NCBI GenBank assembly: GCA_038277395.1
Contig: CM076189.1
Span: forward strand, 110,467,267-110,531,266
Source of the DNA: Dryocosmus kuriphilus
Taxonomy: Eukaryota > Arthropoda > Insecta > Hymenoptera > Cynipidae
DNA length: 64,000 nt
Reading direction: 5' to 3'
Numbering within the stretch: the stretch's first letter is position 1; the number at the start of each line of letters is the position of its first letter. The notes below the pieces were generated by a model. The model did no database searches and had not been told where the DNA came from. It saw only the letters and a list, made by a program, of their open reading frames with translations. The translations under genes were made by a program, and so were the position numbers. This document shows positions 21,370 to 32,546 of this stretch, piece by piece.

Positions 21370-21735
21370 GGTGGTGACGGTGGGTGTATGTGCGTGTGTG
21401 TGTGAGTGTGCGGATGTTGAATGGGTGTAGGCGTGTACGTTTGTTCAAGTGTGCGTGTGTATGTGTGTGTAAGTGTGCGGATGTTGATTTAGCGTGCGCG
21501 TGTACATTTGTTCGAGTGTGCGTGTGTGTGTGTGTGTTCGTGCGGGGGTTTACAATGAGTGTATGCGGGTCGGAGTGTGCGTGTCGGGGTGTGCGTGTAT
21601 CGAGGCCGGATTTACAAGTGTTCGTGTGTGTGTGTGGCGGTGCCGGATCTACAAGTGTTTGTGTGTGTGTGTCGGTGCCGGATTTACAAGTATTCGTGTG
21701 TGTGTGTCGGTGCCGCGTTTATTCCCCCCCCCCCC
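21370..21735. repeat. GT-rich minisatellite
   Basis: Built from GTGTGTGTGCG-like words. From about 21600 it resolves into ~36-bp units with GTGCCGGATTTACAAGTGTT followed by a GT tract, three to four copies. Long frames across it, on both strands, are low-complexity artefacts. Confidence 0.9.
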
Positions 21736-21749
21736 TGCGGGCGGGTGTT

Positions 21750-21829
21750 CTTCGTGCGGGTGTCCGGACGTCGGGCACCCTGGCGGTGACGCAGGGTACG
21801 GTGCCCGACGTCCGGACACCCGCACGAAG
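21750..21829. repeat. GC-rich 80-bp palindrome with 29-bp perfect arms
   Basis: The left arm, 21750-21778, starts CTTCGTGCGGGTGTCCGGAC. The right arm, 21801-21829, is its exact reverse complement. The 22-nt centre has further pairing (CCTG...CAGG). The GC content is far above the surroundings. It could extrude as a cruciform, or its RNA could form a long hairpin. It may be a foldback or MITE-like sequence; no target duplication was recognised. Confidence 0.9.
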
Positions 21830-21836
21830 CCTCAGC

Positions 21837-21839
<3 letters not shown>

Positions 21840-21911
<72 letters not shown>
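21840..21911. repeat. (TA)n(TG)n compound microsatellite
   Basis: About 15 TA units followed by about 20 TG units, directly beside the palindrome. Confidence 0.95.
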
Positions 21912-21912
<1 letters not shown>

Positions 21913-22039
21913 AACAGTCTTTTCAACAAAAAAGAAATCGCGATTATTCGTAAACAATAAAAGATATTTAAGTTCCCTTTTTTAAAATTAAAGGTCACTA
22001 AAAGGGCTGCGACGAACTCACTTAATTCGCCGTACAATC

Positions 22040-22990
22040 TCCATCACTTTCCTAAATAGCTTGGTACATTCTAGGCACTCTATCGACAAGGAATTCGGCA
22101 TATTCAATGGGAAGTGACCTCCATATTGCTCTAATATGAGGAGAGAGCTGTTTCAGTGTGAACACTCGCTTCCTGCAAGCTTTCTCCTCATGACTGACCA
22201 AACTGGCCAATACATTTTCTCGACGCCATTTTCCAGTTTCCACGAGGTGCAGAGACGACTGCGATGCTTAGGGTCGTTATCTTCTTGCAAGACCCAATCG
22301 TCATCTTGAGATCCAAAGAATTTCTTTACTGACCTCAAAAAACCACGCTGATAAATTTAGAATATTTTTTTAGAATTTAAATTCTCCGTTAAAAGCTCCA
22401 AACAACCAAAACTGCCCTTAGAAAAGCATCCCCAAACATAAATTCTTATGAGATGTTTTACGGTTTACTGGACGAAACGCTCATTAGCGGTAGACCAGGC
22501 GTATTTTACGGGAATCTGTGTCCAGAACGACGCTTCATCAGAAAACGCAACATTTGACCAGTCACGGTCAATATTTTCTGCATCCCACGACTTGCGTTTA
22601 GTCATGTGGGTTTCCGAAAACAGGGTTTTTTGTATCGTCGGATGGTACTGTACTATAGCCTTGTCTAAACGGACTCGAATATGGTTAATGCTGAGTTCTA
22701 GACACTTTTTGACTAGCCCATACTAGGCTTGACGCAAAGTTATAGTAGGGATACGCGTAAACAACTGGACGATGACCTTGTCCTCCTTTGGCGTCGTTCC
22801 TCGAGAACTGCCTCTTTCAGGCAAATCATCGACACTTTTTGTCTCTTTAAAACGTTGCACCCTCTTTTGCACAAACTACTTTGGCTTATTTATATATTTT
22901 CCACCTGCAGCTTACTTCATTTTGGACCTAGCGGAAGTGAGATCAAGAAGATAGCTTCATACCTTTTCGCGTACGCAGCAGGCATTTCGA
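22040..22990 (-). pseudogene. Tc1-like transposase remnant with deleted third catalytic residue
   Basis: On the minus strand the segment 22560-22470 reads WSNVAFSDEASFWTQIP with the first Asp. At 22338-22153 the frame reads DDDWVLQEDNDPKHRSRLC with the second Asp, then MYWPVWSVMRRKL. Compared with the copy at 6864-7259, the 11-13 residues holding DANPIEN are missing between MYWP and VWSV, so the catalytic Glu is gone. The N-terminal region (to about 22990) is scattered through several frames. Related to, but not the same subfamily as, the element near 6.5 kb. Confidence 0.7.
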
Positions 22991-24904
22991 TTTAATTTCG
23001 TAGTTCCAGCGATTCGGATATTTTACTAAAATGAACTTACATTATTGAATATATTTGAGGTATTTCGAATAGGATAATAGGTTAGTTTTTTAGCAACTCT
23101 ATACCAATATATTCTCAACAAGTAAGCTTGATATGCTCGAAAGCTGATAGTAAAAAAATTACGAACAAAATATCAATATTTCTACTTTTGAAATAATATT
23201 TTAATAAAATACCTGCTTCATAATAGTAATAATAATAATTTAGTGCCTGAGAAACTGAATATTGTTAAAGGTAATTAATAAACAGTAACATTCATAATAT
23301 CATGTATTGCAGAGTTGTTTTCTGAGAATTTAGAAAATAATTGTGTTTGCAAGTTAATGATTGAATTCTTCATATTTTAATAAGAATGGGTCGCTTTGAC
23401 AGACAAAATCGCATTCAAGGATATGTAGTGTACATCTTGTTGTAAACGAAAGACCTGAGGATGCCAGAAGCCTGAATTACAATCCCACTATATTTCCTGA
23501 AATACACAAAAAAAACGCAACGCTCGAAAGAAGAAGCGAGGCAAAAGGGTATACAAGAGAGAAGAAGAGGGAAATGAAAGGAAAAGAAGAAAGTCTTCAT
23601 TTGTATGCACAGAAAAACATTGAGATTGAAGATGCTTGCTTAGTATGTAAGTTAGCAGAAAGTATTTCAGAAAGCACAACTTTTGACAAAGAAGTTCAAG
23701 TCGAATTTTTGATAAAGAATCACATGAGAAAGACTCGAAAATATTTGTTCGTAGTAGGCACGGAAATACCGCTATTTGCGATGCAGAAGTCAGCATTTCA
23801 TGCGACCCAGAAATTCAGGCCTTTATACCCAAGTGTCGAGGTGTAAAATTCTTTAAAGAGTTAATGCAGTCTGCTGATAAAAGCTGTGGAACAGAAGGCG
23901 AATATCGATTCGGTGTTCAAGGCCAGAATTTGAAAGGAAAACCAAGGTACGTTTCTGTCAGCATCAAAACACTGTGTGAATATCTATTTGGCATCACGCA
24001 AACCTTCCGATTTTTTACATTCTCGAAGAATGGAACGCAAGGGACATGGAATCAAAGCAAAATCCGAAAACTTAAGATCAAAAGGCTCTATCTGGAATTC
24101 TTCTGTTCTTGAATGTCCTTACATTTTCGTGAAGCTTACGTAGCGCATGTGCAGCAACCTAATGTTAAATGGCGATCAGAATTTGTTTGAAAAGCAAAGA
24201 AGCATAAATGTTCCACTTTAACTTAAACTACATTATGTAAGGAAGTGAAAGCATAGAATGGGGCGTGTGAATTTCCACCTGCAACTGCACTTCATAAGAT
24301 TTTTCTGAAATTGAAGTTTGCCTGATCACACGACAAGGAATCTATGTTGGCAAATCTCTTTTTCTAATCTATTCTACTCTCAAAACATCTGAAACGGATA
24401 GATCTTTCCCTTTATTTTGAGTTTTACCTCTTAAAGGTATTGAATGCGTGACTTCTGCAAAACCAGTATGTAAGATTATATTCGTTCTTTTAATTTCTGT
24501 TGTTTATATTACTGTCGAGACTGCCCGTATGGTTTTCGAGCTTACGTGAAAAAAGCGTGTAATTCTTGGAAGTCCTCATCTTCTGTTCATGACAGACAAA
24601 TGCGCCGGTGCAAGCTTTAGTTTTAATATCTAAGTTAAGTATACAATTAATCACGTATGTAATCGTGATCAAACTTACTGTTCGAGTTGTTAGCCTTTAA
24701 AAATATTACAATTATAACCATCTGTTTAACTGAGATATTTATGGCTTAGCAACGCCAAGCTAATGTATACTTCCTATCTACCGAAATATAATCCTTCCAG
24801 TGAGAAATGACTTTTCTTGCCACACTGGCGCTGCCAAATTCCGGTCACACGGCGCGTAGGATGCTCAGAAAAAAGGTCCAAAATTCTATCTGAATAGGTA
24901 CTCC
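22991..24904 (+). other. Unassigned stretch with two orphan frames
   Basis: The frame at 23476-23846 (NYNPTIFPEIHKK ... IEDACLVCKLAES ...) and that at 23864-24112 (SCGTEGEYRFGVQGQ ...) lie in line with a stop between them. Charged composition and a C-x2-C pair (CLVC) are visible, but no domain is recognised. They may be fragments of one decayed gene or chance. The rest (24113-24904) shows nothing supportable. Confidence 0.3.
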
Positions 24905-24911
24905 TTCTGAA

Positions 24912-25353
24912 TCAGTTACTCATAATACTGCCAGCTGGAAGTCTTTTTAACTCTATGTGCAAGAAACTAGTTTTGTTATCTTGCTCGGTCTCACAATTGA
25001 ATTGAATCTTCGGATGAAAGCTGTTAAAGACCTCAACCACTATCTCTATATTATTTAAACGAAAGCCCAAAAAGGTATCATCTACATGATGAGAGTAAGA
25101 AGGAACATCAAAATACAACCGTTCAAAGGCGAAATTCTCGAAACCCGCGATTATAGTTTCTGTCAAAATCGGAGAAATGACAGAACTTATGGTAGTACCA
25201 AACTTTAGTTTATAAAAGAGGCCACTGAATTTAAAATAAATGGAATTCATAATAAAACCTATCCCGTTTGGAAACTGTTTTTGACTTAATCGACTGCGTA
25301 TTTTAATTTTACCCCATCTATTAACAATAGCTATTTAACTAAATCCAAAGGTA
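24912..25353 (-). pseudogene. PLE RT palm fragment (P5)
   Basis: The open frame at 25250-24912 reads MNSIYFKFSGLFYKLKFGTT, SPILTETI, HHVDDTFLGF (catalytic VDD, with His replacing the usual Tyr/Phe before it) and TSFLHIELKRLP. Upstream to 25353 it continues with stops. Catalytic Asp pair kept; the protein is otherwise dead. Confidence 0.8.
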
Positions 25354-26581
25354 TACGAGGTCTCTCCGAAAAGTATCTGCAATACATTTAAATCTTCGCG
25401 CCATAACCCTCGAGCGCCCTCTATCGAGTACCGTTGTAAACTGCCAGTCTTCAGGAACTCCCTCGATGTTGCAATTTTTGTCGAGCAGCCTTAGTTCGCA
25501 CACTGCGTGCATTTTTGTACAGTCTTTTTGGCGTTTGGTGGATTTGTATGTTGCTCAAAGTGACCGAAAAAGTTGAACAGCGAATTTGCATCAAGTTTAG
25601 CTTTAAACTTGAAAAAGCTTGCGCGGAAATAGTTGAAATAATCCAAAAGGCCTTTGGAGATCACTGATGGCCGCCAACCTGTTGACAATGGTTCACGCTG
25701 TGGCCGTCCTTCAGGCAAAGCAACACCGGTGAATATCGAGCGTGTGCAACTTGCGATTCAAAAGGTCGCCGGTTGACTGTCCGAAACAGGGAGTGGTTCG
25801 TTTGTGTGCAAAATTCGTCCCAAAATTGCTCACAGAAGAGCAGAAAAAGCTTCGCATTGAAGTCGCTCAGGACAACTTGGAAATGGTTTCTGATGATGAA
25901 ATGTACTCAAGAATATTATTACTGGTGAAGTATCGTGTGTTTATGGGTATGATCCCGAAACAAAACAACAGTCTTTACAGTCGAAGCTTCCATCCGAGCC
26001 ACGACCGCAAAATGCGCGTCAATGTTGGAGCTATGTCAAGTGAATATTTATTGTTTTTTCGATTATAGAGGTGTTGTGCACCACGAATACGCTCCTACAG
26101 GTCAAAAAATCAATCAAGAATTTTATCTTGAAGTTCTGAAATGATTACGTGACGCTATTAGAAGGAAACGGCCTCAGCTTCTGTCAAGCGATGACTGGCT
26201 TCTTCACAACGATAATGCGCCAGCGCATTCGTCAAACCTTGTGCAGCAATATTTGACAAAATACAAAGTTATACAACTTCGACAGCCTCCATATTGTCCC
26301 AACATAGATCCATGTGACTTTAGGCTATTCCCAAAATTAAAAACTCTACTCAAAGGAAGCATTTTTGCCGACATATAGGCGATTCAAGCAAATGTGACGA
26401 GAGCACTAAAAGCCATTTCGAAAACTGTCTTCCAGAACTGCTTCAGCAAGTGGAGACACCGCGGGGAGCACGTCGTTCAATCAAATAGAGACTAACTAGA
26501 AGGATATTACTCGCCTTTTTTCGAAGAATATCACCAGCCGTGAGGTATTAAGGAATTGCGGATACTCTTCGGACAGACGTG
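25354..26581 (+). mobile_element. mariner element inserted in PLE P5
   Basis: The left end ACGAGGTCTCTCCGAAAAGT and the right end around GATACTCTTCGGACAGACGT are diverged complements. The transposase between them is in several frames. The insertion point falls between two PLE coding blocks that join in order. Subfamily distinct from M1-M4. Confidence 0.75.
25500..26510 (+). pseudogene. mariner transposase (DD34D), multiple breaks
   Basis: The frame at 25742-26068 has VRLCAKFVPKLLTEEQKKLR and a SMDR-like remnant. Downstream, in frames with stops: DYRGVVHHEYAPTGQKINQE, WLLHNDNAPAHSSNLVQQYL (second Asp), RQPPYCPNIDPCDFRLFPKL (third Asp, 34 residues later) and a C-terminal LEGYYSPFFEEY. Degenerate copy. 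Confidence 0.75.
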
Positions 26582-27480
26582 TTATTGGGAAACATTACAA
26601 TAATATCCAAAGAAGTCATGAAACAGTCAACCGGAACCTTTTTTTGTGTTATAAGTTTTTGAAAATCCCGACTGTTCTTTATGTTATAATTTGATGAATC
26701 AGTGGATCCCTTGATAATCAATTTGAAATTTTTTTCTAAAAATTTATTTCGTGTGTTAATTTTGGAAAGAATTAACCTCAAGGGATGATTCTCCTCATGA
26801 ATTTTCCTCAAATCATAGCATCTAGCAAGAAGCGAATTCTGAACATTGATATCTGCCTATCTAATGTCTTTTCCCAGAAGCCAAGCCAATCTCCTATTAT
26901 TCAGCAATCCAAACGTTCTATTTTTTAGCATTTTAATTGATTTTTATTTATTATTATAAATTTCTCTTCATTAGAAAGCAAGCATTCCATATTCCCCACA
27001 TATTCCGATTTCTTCATGCAAACGGTAATGCTACCTTTGTCAGCATACATACAAAGCAAATCCCGGTTTTTCTTAAGAAACTATTTAGTTGTAAAGACAC
27101 CTTTAGCAATCTTACGTTCGAAAACACAAATGATTAAACTCTGTTTGTCAACAGAGCTTTTGGAAAGATGTAGGACTTTGTTCCTGATTTCCTGCTGATC
27201 TAATATTGGTTGCTTCTGCATGCCAGCTTCAACGTCCTTCAAAATTTCTATTATTTTCCTCGACTTACATTTAGTTGCACAGTCTGCTGCAGCCTGTACC
27301 TCATCAATCTCAAGATAATATCCTTCACTGGCTCAGCAATCTGAACACCTTTCAAACATATAAAACATTGAGCCTTCTCTCATTCAAAGATTTTGTGCAA
27401 ATTTAAATGTCGCCCTTTAACATTAGTTTGATTTTCAATCAATTCCTTTTTCCCTCCACTTTTTTTTTCTCCTGTTTGAA

Positions 27481-27870
27481 TTTTGCTAGAAGCCTTTTTA
27501 AGTTTTTAGTTTGATTGGACTAAACTTGATCACGTAGTTGTTTTTAATCAACAAATTTTTACTTACTTATTTTTATACATTGCGAAATTCTTCAAATCTG
27601 CGGAAGTAGGCAATAATCTCTAGAGATCCGTTAAATTTCCTTAAAATTAGGGGAAGTGTTTTAAAATCAGAAAACTCTTAGAATCCTACAAAATGATGAA
27701 TTTATTGACTTATACAGTTAGAGATGCATAAACTCCGTATGATATACTTAAACTCTCAGAATAAAGCCAAACTATTAAAATCATCTGTATCCTTAAAACA
27801 TTAAAAAATGCTCGGATATTCATGGGAAGGGAAATCTTGCAAAATAAACAAAAATCATGATGATTAAAGG
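27481..27870. other. Spacer of the repeated unit (copy 2), no gene
   Basis: Matches the spacers before copies 1, 3, 4 and 5, for example ATCTCTAGAGATCCGTTAAA, recurring near 40000, 46170 and 59800. No coding signal. Confidence 0.55.
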
Positions 27871-28190
27871 TCACCATCTTATTTCCTTGAGATCCTCTTG
27901 CAAGCGATCCGTGTTATATTCGTGGAACGTGGAAGGTCCAACATATGATATATATGGCTTAAGGTGATGCTTCTCTGCCAGACCATTTTTAACCAAACAT
28001 GAACTATATATAGTTCCTCCTGGAACTATCATATAAATGGGCTTGTCCGGAGGAGCATTGTGCTCAAATCTATTATGATGTTCGGCAGGAACGTACTTTC
28101 CGGAATTTTGAGCTATAAGGTTTATATTTACTATACGCAATTCAGCGTGTGTTGGAAGACCAGATTGAGGATGAGGAATTTCAATTTGTG
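27871..28190 (-). CDS. Module C of repeated gene family, copy 2
   Basis: Open from about 28190 (AQIEIPHPQSGLPTHAELR) through SGKYVPAEHHNRFEHNAPP, IYMIVPGGTIYSS and SYVGPSTFHEYNTDRLQEDL to a stop at 27871. Just upstream, the IPNN segment present in copy 3 is followed here by a TAG, so the module's 5' edge is damaged. Unrecognised protein module; it could be a 3' exon or a separate small gene. It lies about 200 bp downstream of exon B. Confidence 0.5.
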
Positions 28191-28389
28191 CCTAATTATT
28201 CGGTATGTTTGACCTGTTTTAAAATGGTGCTCACACTTGTGCTCTTATAAGAATGGAATAAGCCCGAAAACTGCCCGCTTGATTGGTTGCATTCAGCCGG
28301 GTATATTGGGTTGAACCAGGAGATTCATATAGTCTTCAAATGTATTTGAACCGAATAATTATTTGAATTAATTCACATTTTGAATTGAA

Positions 28390-28868
28390 TTAGTGGTGTA
28401 GATGCTGTAGAGAATCGTATCTTCCAGGTAAAATTAAAAACATGCTTTGGTTTACGTAGCGGATATTTACTGGTGCTTCCGCGATTTCTTTTTTGGTCAT
28501 ATGTGCATGCGTGCCAATCCGCATGTGTACCTTTAACCGCTTTCTTTTTGTATTATATATTCCTCGAAGAGTCTCCATATTTTCCAGTATTGCGAAAACT
28601 TCGCCATCGGTTGTTGATAAAACAATATATTCTTGTGGTAGCATACGCACATATCTGCGCGGATCTTTTACTTCCCTTCTAATTCGCTCAACATTAGGGA
28701 AAATGTATCTTCGAAATTCGAATACCCGGTCACAATTCGAGGCGGGAATAAGACGAGTGTATCCAAGATTTCCCAGTCCGTGAGATGAAGGAAGTCTGGG
28801 AGGAGGAGACCTCGATCTTTCACGAAGAGCAGACGTGACAGAAGGAGTGGGATCCCTAACAGGAGAAC
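28390..28868 (-). CDS. Exon B of repeated gene family, copy 2 (open)
   Basis: 479 nt from a strong acceptor (TTCTATTTCTTCTTGCAG) to a TAA. Protein: RSPVRDPTPS, a Ser/Arg/Pro-rich segment (RERSRSPPPRLPSSHG), then NLGYTRLIPASN, VFEFRRYIFPNVERIRREV, MLPQEYIVLSTTDGEVFAIL, ENMETLRGIYN, a basic KRKRLKVHM, EIAEAPVNIRYVNQ and GRYDSLQHLHH. The upstream in-frame ATG (MIPLFLLA) overlaps the acceptor tract and is probably intronic. Phase joins exon A at 29219-29302 exactly. Family and function unknown. Confidence 0.6.
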
Positions 28869-29218
28869 CTGCAAGAAGAAATAGAGGAATCATTATTTTA
28901 ATTATATAATTTTATTATCATGAAATATATATTGCCCAAAAAATGGCGAGGATTTCAAATTTTCAAATGCTCTCTTCTAGATTCTAGTGGACTGTCCTGT
29001 CATCTTCCTCCTCGTCCTCCTCCTCCTCTTCTTTCTCTTCATCCTCTCGAGCTGCATCTTATTCTACTAAATCTTGCTCAAGATTACACTTATCTTACAA
29101 TTACACAAAATTTGGGCGATTATTGGATATCTCACACAAATACGTAGGAAAGTGTTTGAATTATTTTTACATATCTGAGCTGAAGAATTAATTCAAGCAC
29201 CAAGAATATTTACTTACG

Positions 29219-29302
29219 AATATTTTCGGATTCGTCCCTTGCTGGTTCACCATCACTGCCCAGTGGAATATTCAGATCGACTAGTCGGAATTCCTCTGCA
29301 CC
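29219..29302 (-). CDS. Exon A of repeated gene family, copy 2
   Basis: An 84-nt exon between an AATTAG acceptor and a GTAAGT donor. It reads AEEFRLVDLNIPLGSDGEPA and ends RDESENI. With the two leading and one trailing bases, the frame continues into exon B as R-S-P-V-R-D. The DLNIPL segment is shared with copies 3 and 4. Upstream exons and promoter were not found. Confidence 0.55.
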
Positions 29303-29929
29303 TAATTTGGTAAAAAATGGCTTTATTCGTTTTAAAAGGTAATGGTAACGTTAAGGAGTTAGACATTTTTGGATGTAAAGCTAATGTAAAGTAACGTATG
29401 AAATTGACGAATATTTAAATTAAAGAACATCGCGCGGTGGTTCTAGACCCACTTCAACGCAGAACCAGAACTGGAAAGTCTGGGAAATGTCAAGATCTTT
29501 TTGAATACAAAGACAAAAAAATCTTCGAGGTTTTTCTGGAGAGAAGTAGATATTTAATTTTTTTTTAAAATCAGCATGTTTTTTTAACAAGCATAGTTAA
29601 AGTGGAATTTTATTGGCTCAAGCCGTTTAGCTTAAGATCTAAAAATGTATCCTGAGACAATAATACTTTACAAGAAATAAAGACTTTAAATATTTCTGGA
29701 AAATTATGATAAGTTTGGAAAAAAATTATTTTTTTCAACACTTTATTTTCCAGTACATACCATGGAATTATGGCTCAAGGTAAAGCCTTATATGAGTCAC
29801 TTCACAAAAATTATAATGTAAAGAATATTATGCGAGTATAGACTTTAATGCCTTTACAGGCACGTTTTATTTGGAATCGCCCTTTTTGGGTCGTCAATCG
29901 AGACTTGAATTTCACTTGAAGACCCTTAA
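29303..29929. other. Intronic or intergenic spacer of the repeated unit (copy 2)
   Basis: Homologous to 41820-42170 and 48420-48770 (shared ACGTATGAAATTGACGAATA and CAGAACCAGAAC blocks). No gene. Confidence 0.5.
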
Positions 29930-31430
29930 AGTTTGTCACATAGTTGAAAGCATTAAAATAACCTTAAAATCCTTAAAATCTATAAATCTGTTAAATAATT
30001 GCAACAACGGAAACCCATAAAATACCTTAAAACCATCGACTGCCTTAAGCTCCTTAAGAACCATTTGAATCATTAAAATGCGTTAAAATACCTTAAACTC
30101 CATAAAATCCTAAAACTACTCAATTCTCTTCAATCCATTAAACTCCATAAAATCCTTAAAATACGCTAATACCTTAAAATTCTTTAAAATGCCTAAAATT
30201 CCGTGTAATCTCTTTAAATCCCTTAAAATTACTTCAGTTACTGAAATCCCTTAAAATCCGAAAAATCCCGAAGAGCATTAAGACTATTAAGCACCTTGGA
30301 ACATTGTAAACCCATAAAATATTTAAAAATGTATTAAAATCATTCAAAACCTTTAAGGGACTTGAAATAATTTCAATACCTCACAACTCTTTAATACCTA
30401 ACAACCCTTAATCATATGAAACTCCTCAAATAACGTAAACTCTATCAAATATTTTAAAAGTCTTTAAAACCCCTTCGAACACATAAGGAGCCTTAAAAAT
30501 GTAAACACCTTAAAATTGTTAAAATCACTAAATACATTGAAACGTTTAAAATGCTTAAAGGTCTTATAAACCCTTAAAACACTTAAACACGTTAAGATCC
30601 CTTTAAATTCCTTAAACCTCTTAAAACGTTAAAATCATCAAAACCTTTAAAATTCCTAAAATCCTTAACACACATTAACACCGAAAAATCCTTAAAACCC
30701 GTAATATTCCTTAAAATATTTTAAACCACTCCAAACCCCCTAAATTCCCTTAAATCATGTGACACACTTAAAGGCTCTTAAAATTTCTTCAAATATTTTA
30801 AAACACTTGAAAGCCTTTTAAGCCTTTTAAAAGCTGTTAAACATTTTAAATTCCTTAAGATTGTTGAAAACCATCAAATATCCGAAAAACCTTAAAATCG
30901 ATAAGAATTACTTAAGTTACCTTAAATCTCTTAATCCCTTCAACGTTAAAACTTTCAAAATCCTAAAAATCCCTAAATGCGTCAGAACTTTTAAACTCCA
31001 TAAGAATAATTAAAATTCTTTAAAGTTTTAGGAAATAAAAAAATCCATCAAATCTCCTAAAAACCCTAAAATCCTTTAACTACCTTAAATCAAATAAAAT
31101 CTCTTACAGTCTCTCCAATTTCATAATAGTCCTTAAAATCTCTTAAAATCGTTAAAAAATTAAAATTAATTAAATTCATTTAAATCCACAAAGTCCGTAA
31201 ATGCCTTAGAGCTCTTAAGCCCCATAAAACACATAAGATACTTTTAAAAAATTTAGAACTCTTAAAACTCCTAAAATCCTTTAAACCTCTGAAATCTCTT
31301 AAAATGTCTTAAAGTTCCTTAAATACAGTAAAATTCGTAAAATCACTTAAAATCTCTCAAATTCCTCAAAATCCATTAAACAACGTTAAAATCCCTTAAA
31401 GACCCTTAAATTCATTTAAAATTATTTGTC
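29930..31430. repeat. Degenerate CCTTAAAATC array (copy 2)
   Basis: About 1.5 kb made almost wholly of words such as CCTTAAAATC, CCTTAAA and CATTAAAACC spaced roughly 8-12 bp apart, each slightly different. The complement reads GATTTTAAGG. It is homologous, sub-block by sub-block, to arrays in copies 3 and 4 and lies upstream of exon A in transcriptional order. No coding frame survives in it. Confidence 0.85.
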
Positions 31431-32546
31431 TGTGAATTCCGATTTTAATTTTAACGCTGCTGCTTTGAGTGTGTTACAATTTTGAAACTTGAGATAACAC
31501 AATCTTATTTTAAAGCATTAAGCATTGAATAATATTTTTTAATTCTTCTTCTTGTGCCATATGGAAAGTTTTGATGATTACATAATGAATAATTCAAAAT
31601 GGAAGCCTTAATGTAAATATTTTTGACAAAATATGTACGTAATATTTGTTATAAATAATTATTATAAGAATGTTTTAGACTTACATTTAAAATGAGACAA
31701 ACACAAAAATGTGAGAAATATAATATTAATAAGAATCTGCATTCTTTTCAAACGCACACATTGAGCAAATGACGAAAACTGATTTTTATCTTAATTGCGT
31801 ATCTCAAAAAATGGCTGCTATGTATACCGTCTTTTATTACATTCATTTCATAATGACGCTTTATTTATTCTTTAGAATAAATATTATTAAATCTAATTCT
31901 TCTGTATTTTTGAAGTACTGCATGATATAGTGAGTAAAAACAAGTGTAAAATTATTTTCCGTACCGATAGTGTCTCTGTGTTACGCATAAAAAGTCAACT
32001 AATAAAAAAGAAATGTTTGGGTAAAGCAGCTTCTTCTAGATTTTCATTTCTTTCGATCCAGTCGATTTCTATAGGATTTTTAGCTAGTTAAATTAAGAAA
32101 AAATTTTCGGACCAACTAAGTGAAAAGCTACGCTTTTTTCTATTTTTGAAGACTTCAAAACGATTTGTAGGAAGTTTTATGAATTCAAAAATGTAGAAAA
32201 CTCAACAGTTTTTTTTACAAAACTTTGTACTTTATTTAGATAAATTAAACTAATTTAATGCTTCTAATTAAATGAAAGACACATTTTCTGACTCTTTTAT
32301 TTTAAATATAAAATAAAATTCTAAGTTCCTTCATGTAATTGCGATAAACTTTGAATACTAAGCATCAGGTTACTTTTTAGATTGAATATTCAAATTATAA
32401 ATACGATATTCTTTGCTTTTGTAACATTAAAGTATGTACTAGAATTTATTATTTATCAATAATATGAACGAAATTAAATAATAAAATTCAATAACAGTAT
32501 TGAATATCTGATATATTAGTTTTTGGTTCTCAGATAATCAAATATA
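31431..32546. other. Spacer of the repeated unit (copy 2), no gene
   Basis: Matches 43951-44850 and 50791-51950, including GTGCCATATGGAAAG (31555) and TTGAGCAAATGACGAAAACTG. No coding signal. Confidence 0.5.

Larger units (their letters stand above)
24905..27480 (-). mobile_element. PLE remnant P5, split by a mariner
   Basis: Minus-strand PLE of the same subfamily as P3. Its N-terminal RT part lies at 27480-26582 and its palm part at 25353-24905; a mariner (25354-26581) separates them. Coding order across the insertion is consistent: MFPNN at the upstream edge and LDLVK...FIMNSIYFKFSG at the downstream edge. The 3' end is lost after the palm, with no GIY-YIG seen. Confidence 0.75.

Noticed and set aside
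21384..22037. Several open frames of 76-176 codons on both strands
   Set aside because: They run through GT-rich minisatellite, palindrome and (TA)n(TG)n tracts; the apparent proteins are Cys/Val or Thr/His repeats.
29930..31430. Arrays read as variant insect telomeric repeat
   Set aside because: The insect telomere unit is TTAGG; here the word is TTTTAAGG-like, irregular in spacing and internal to gene units.
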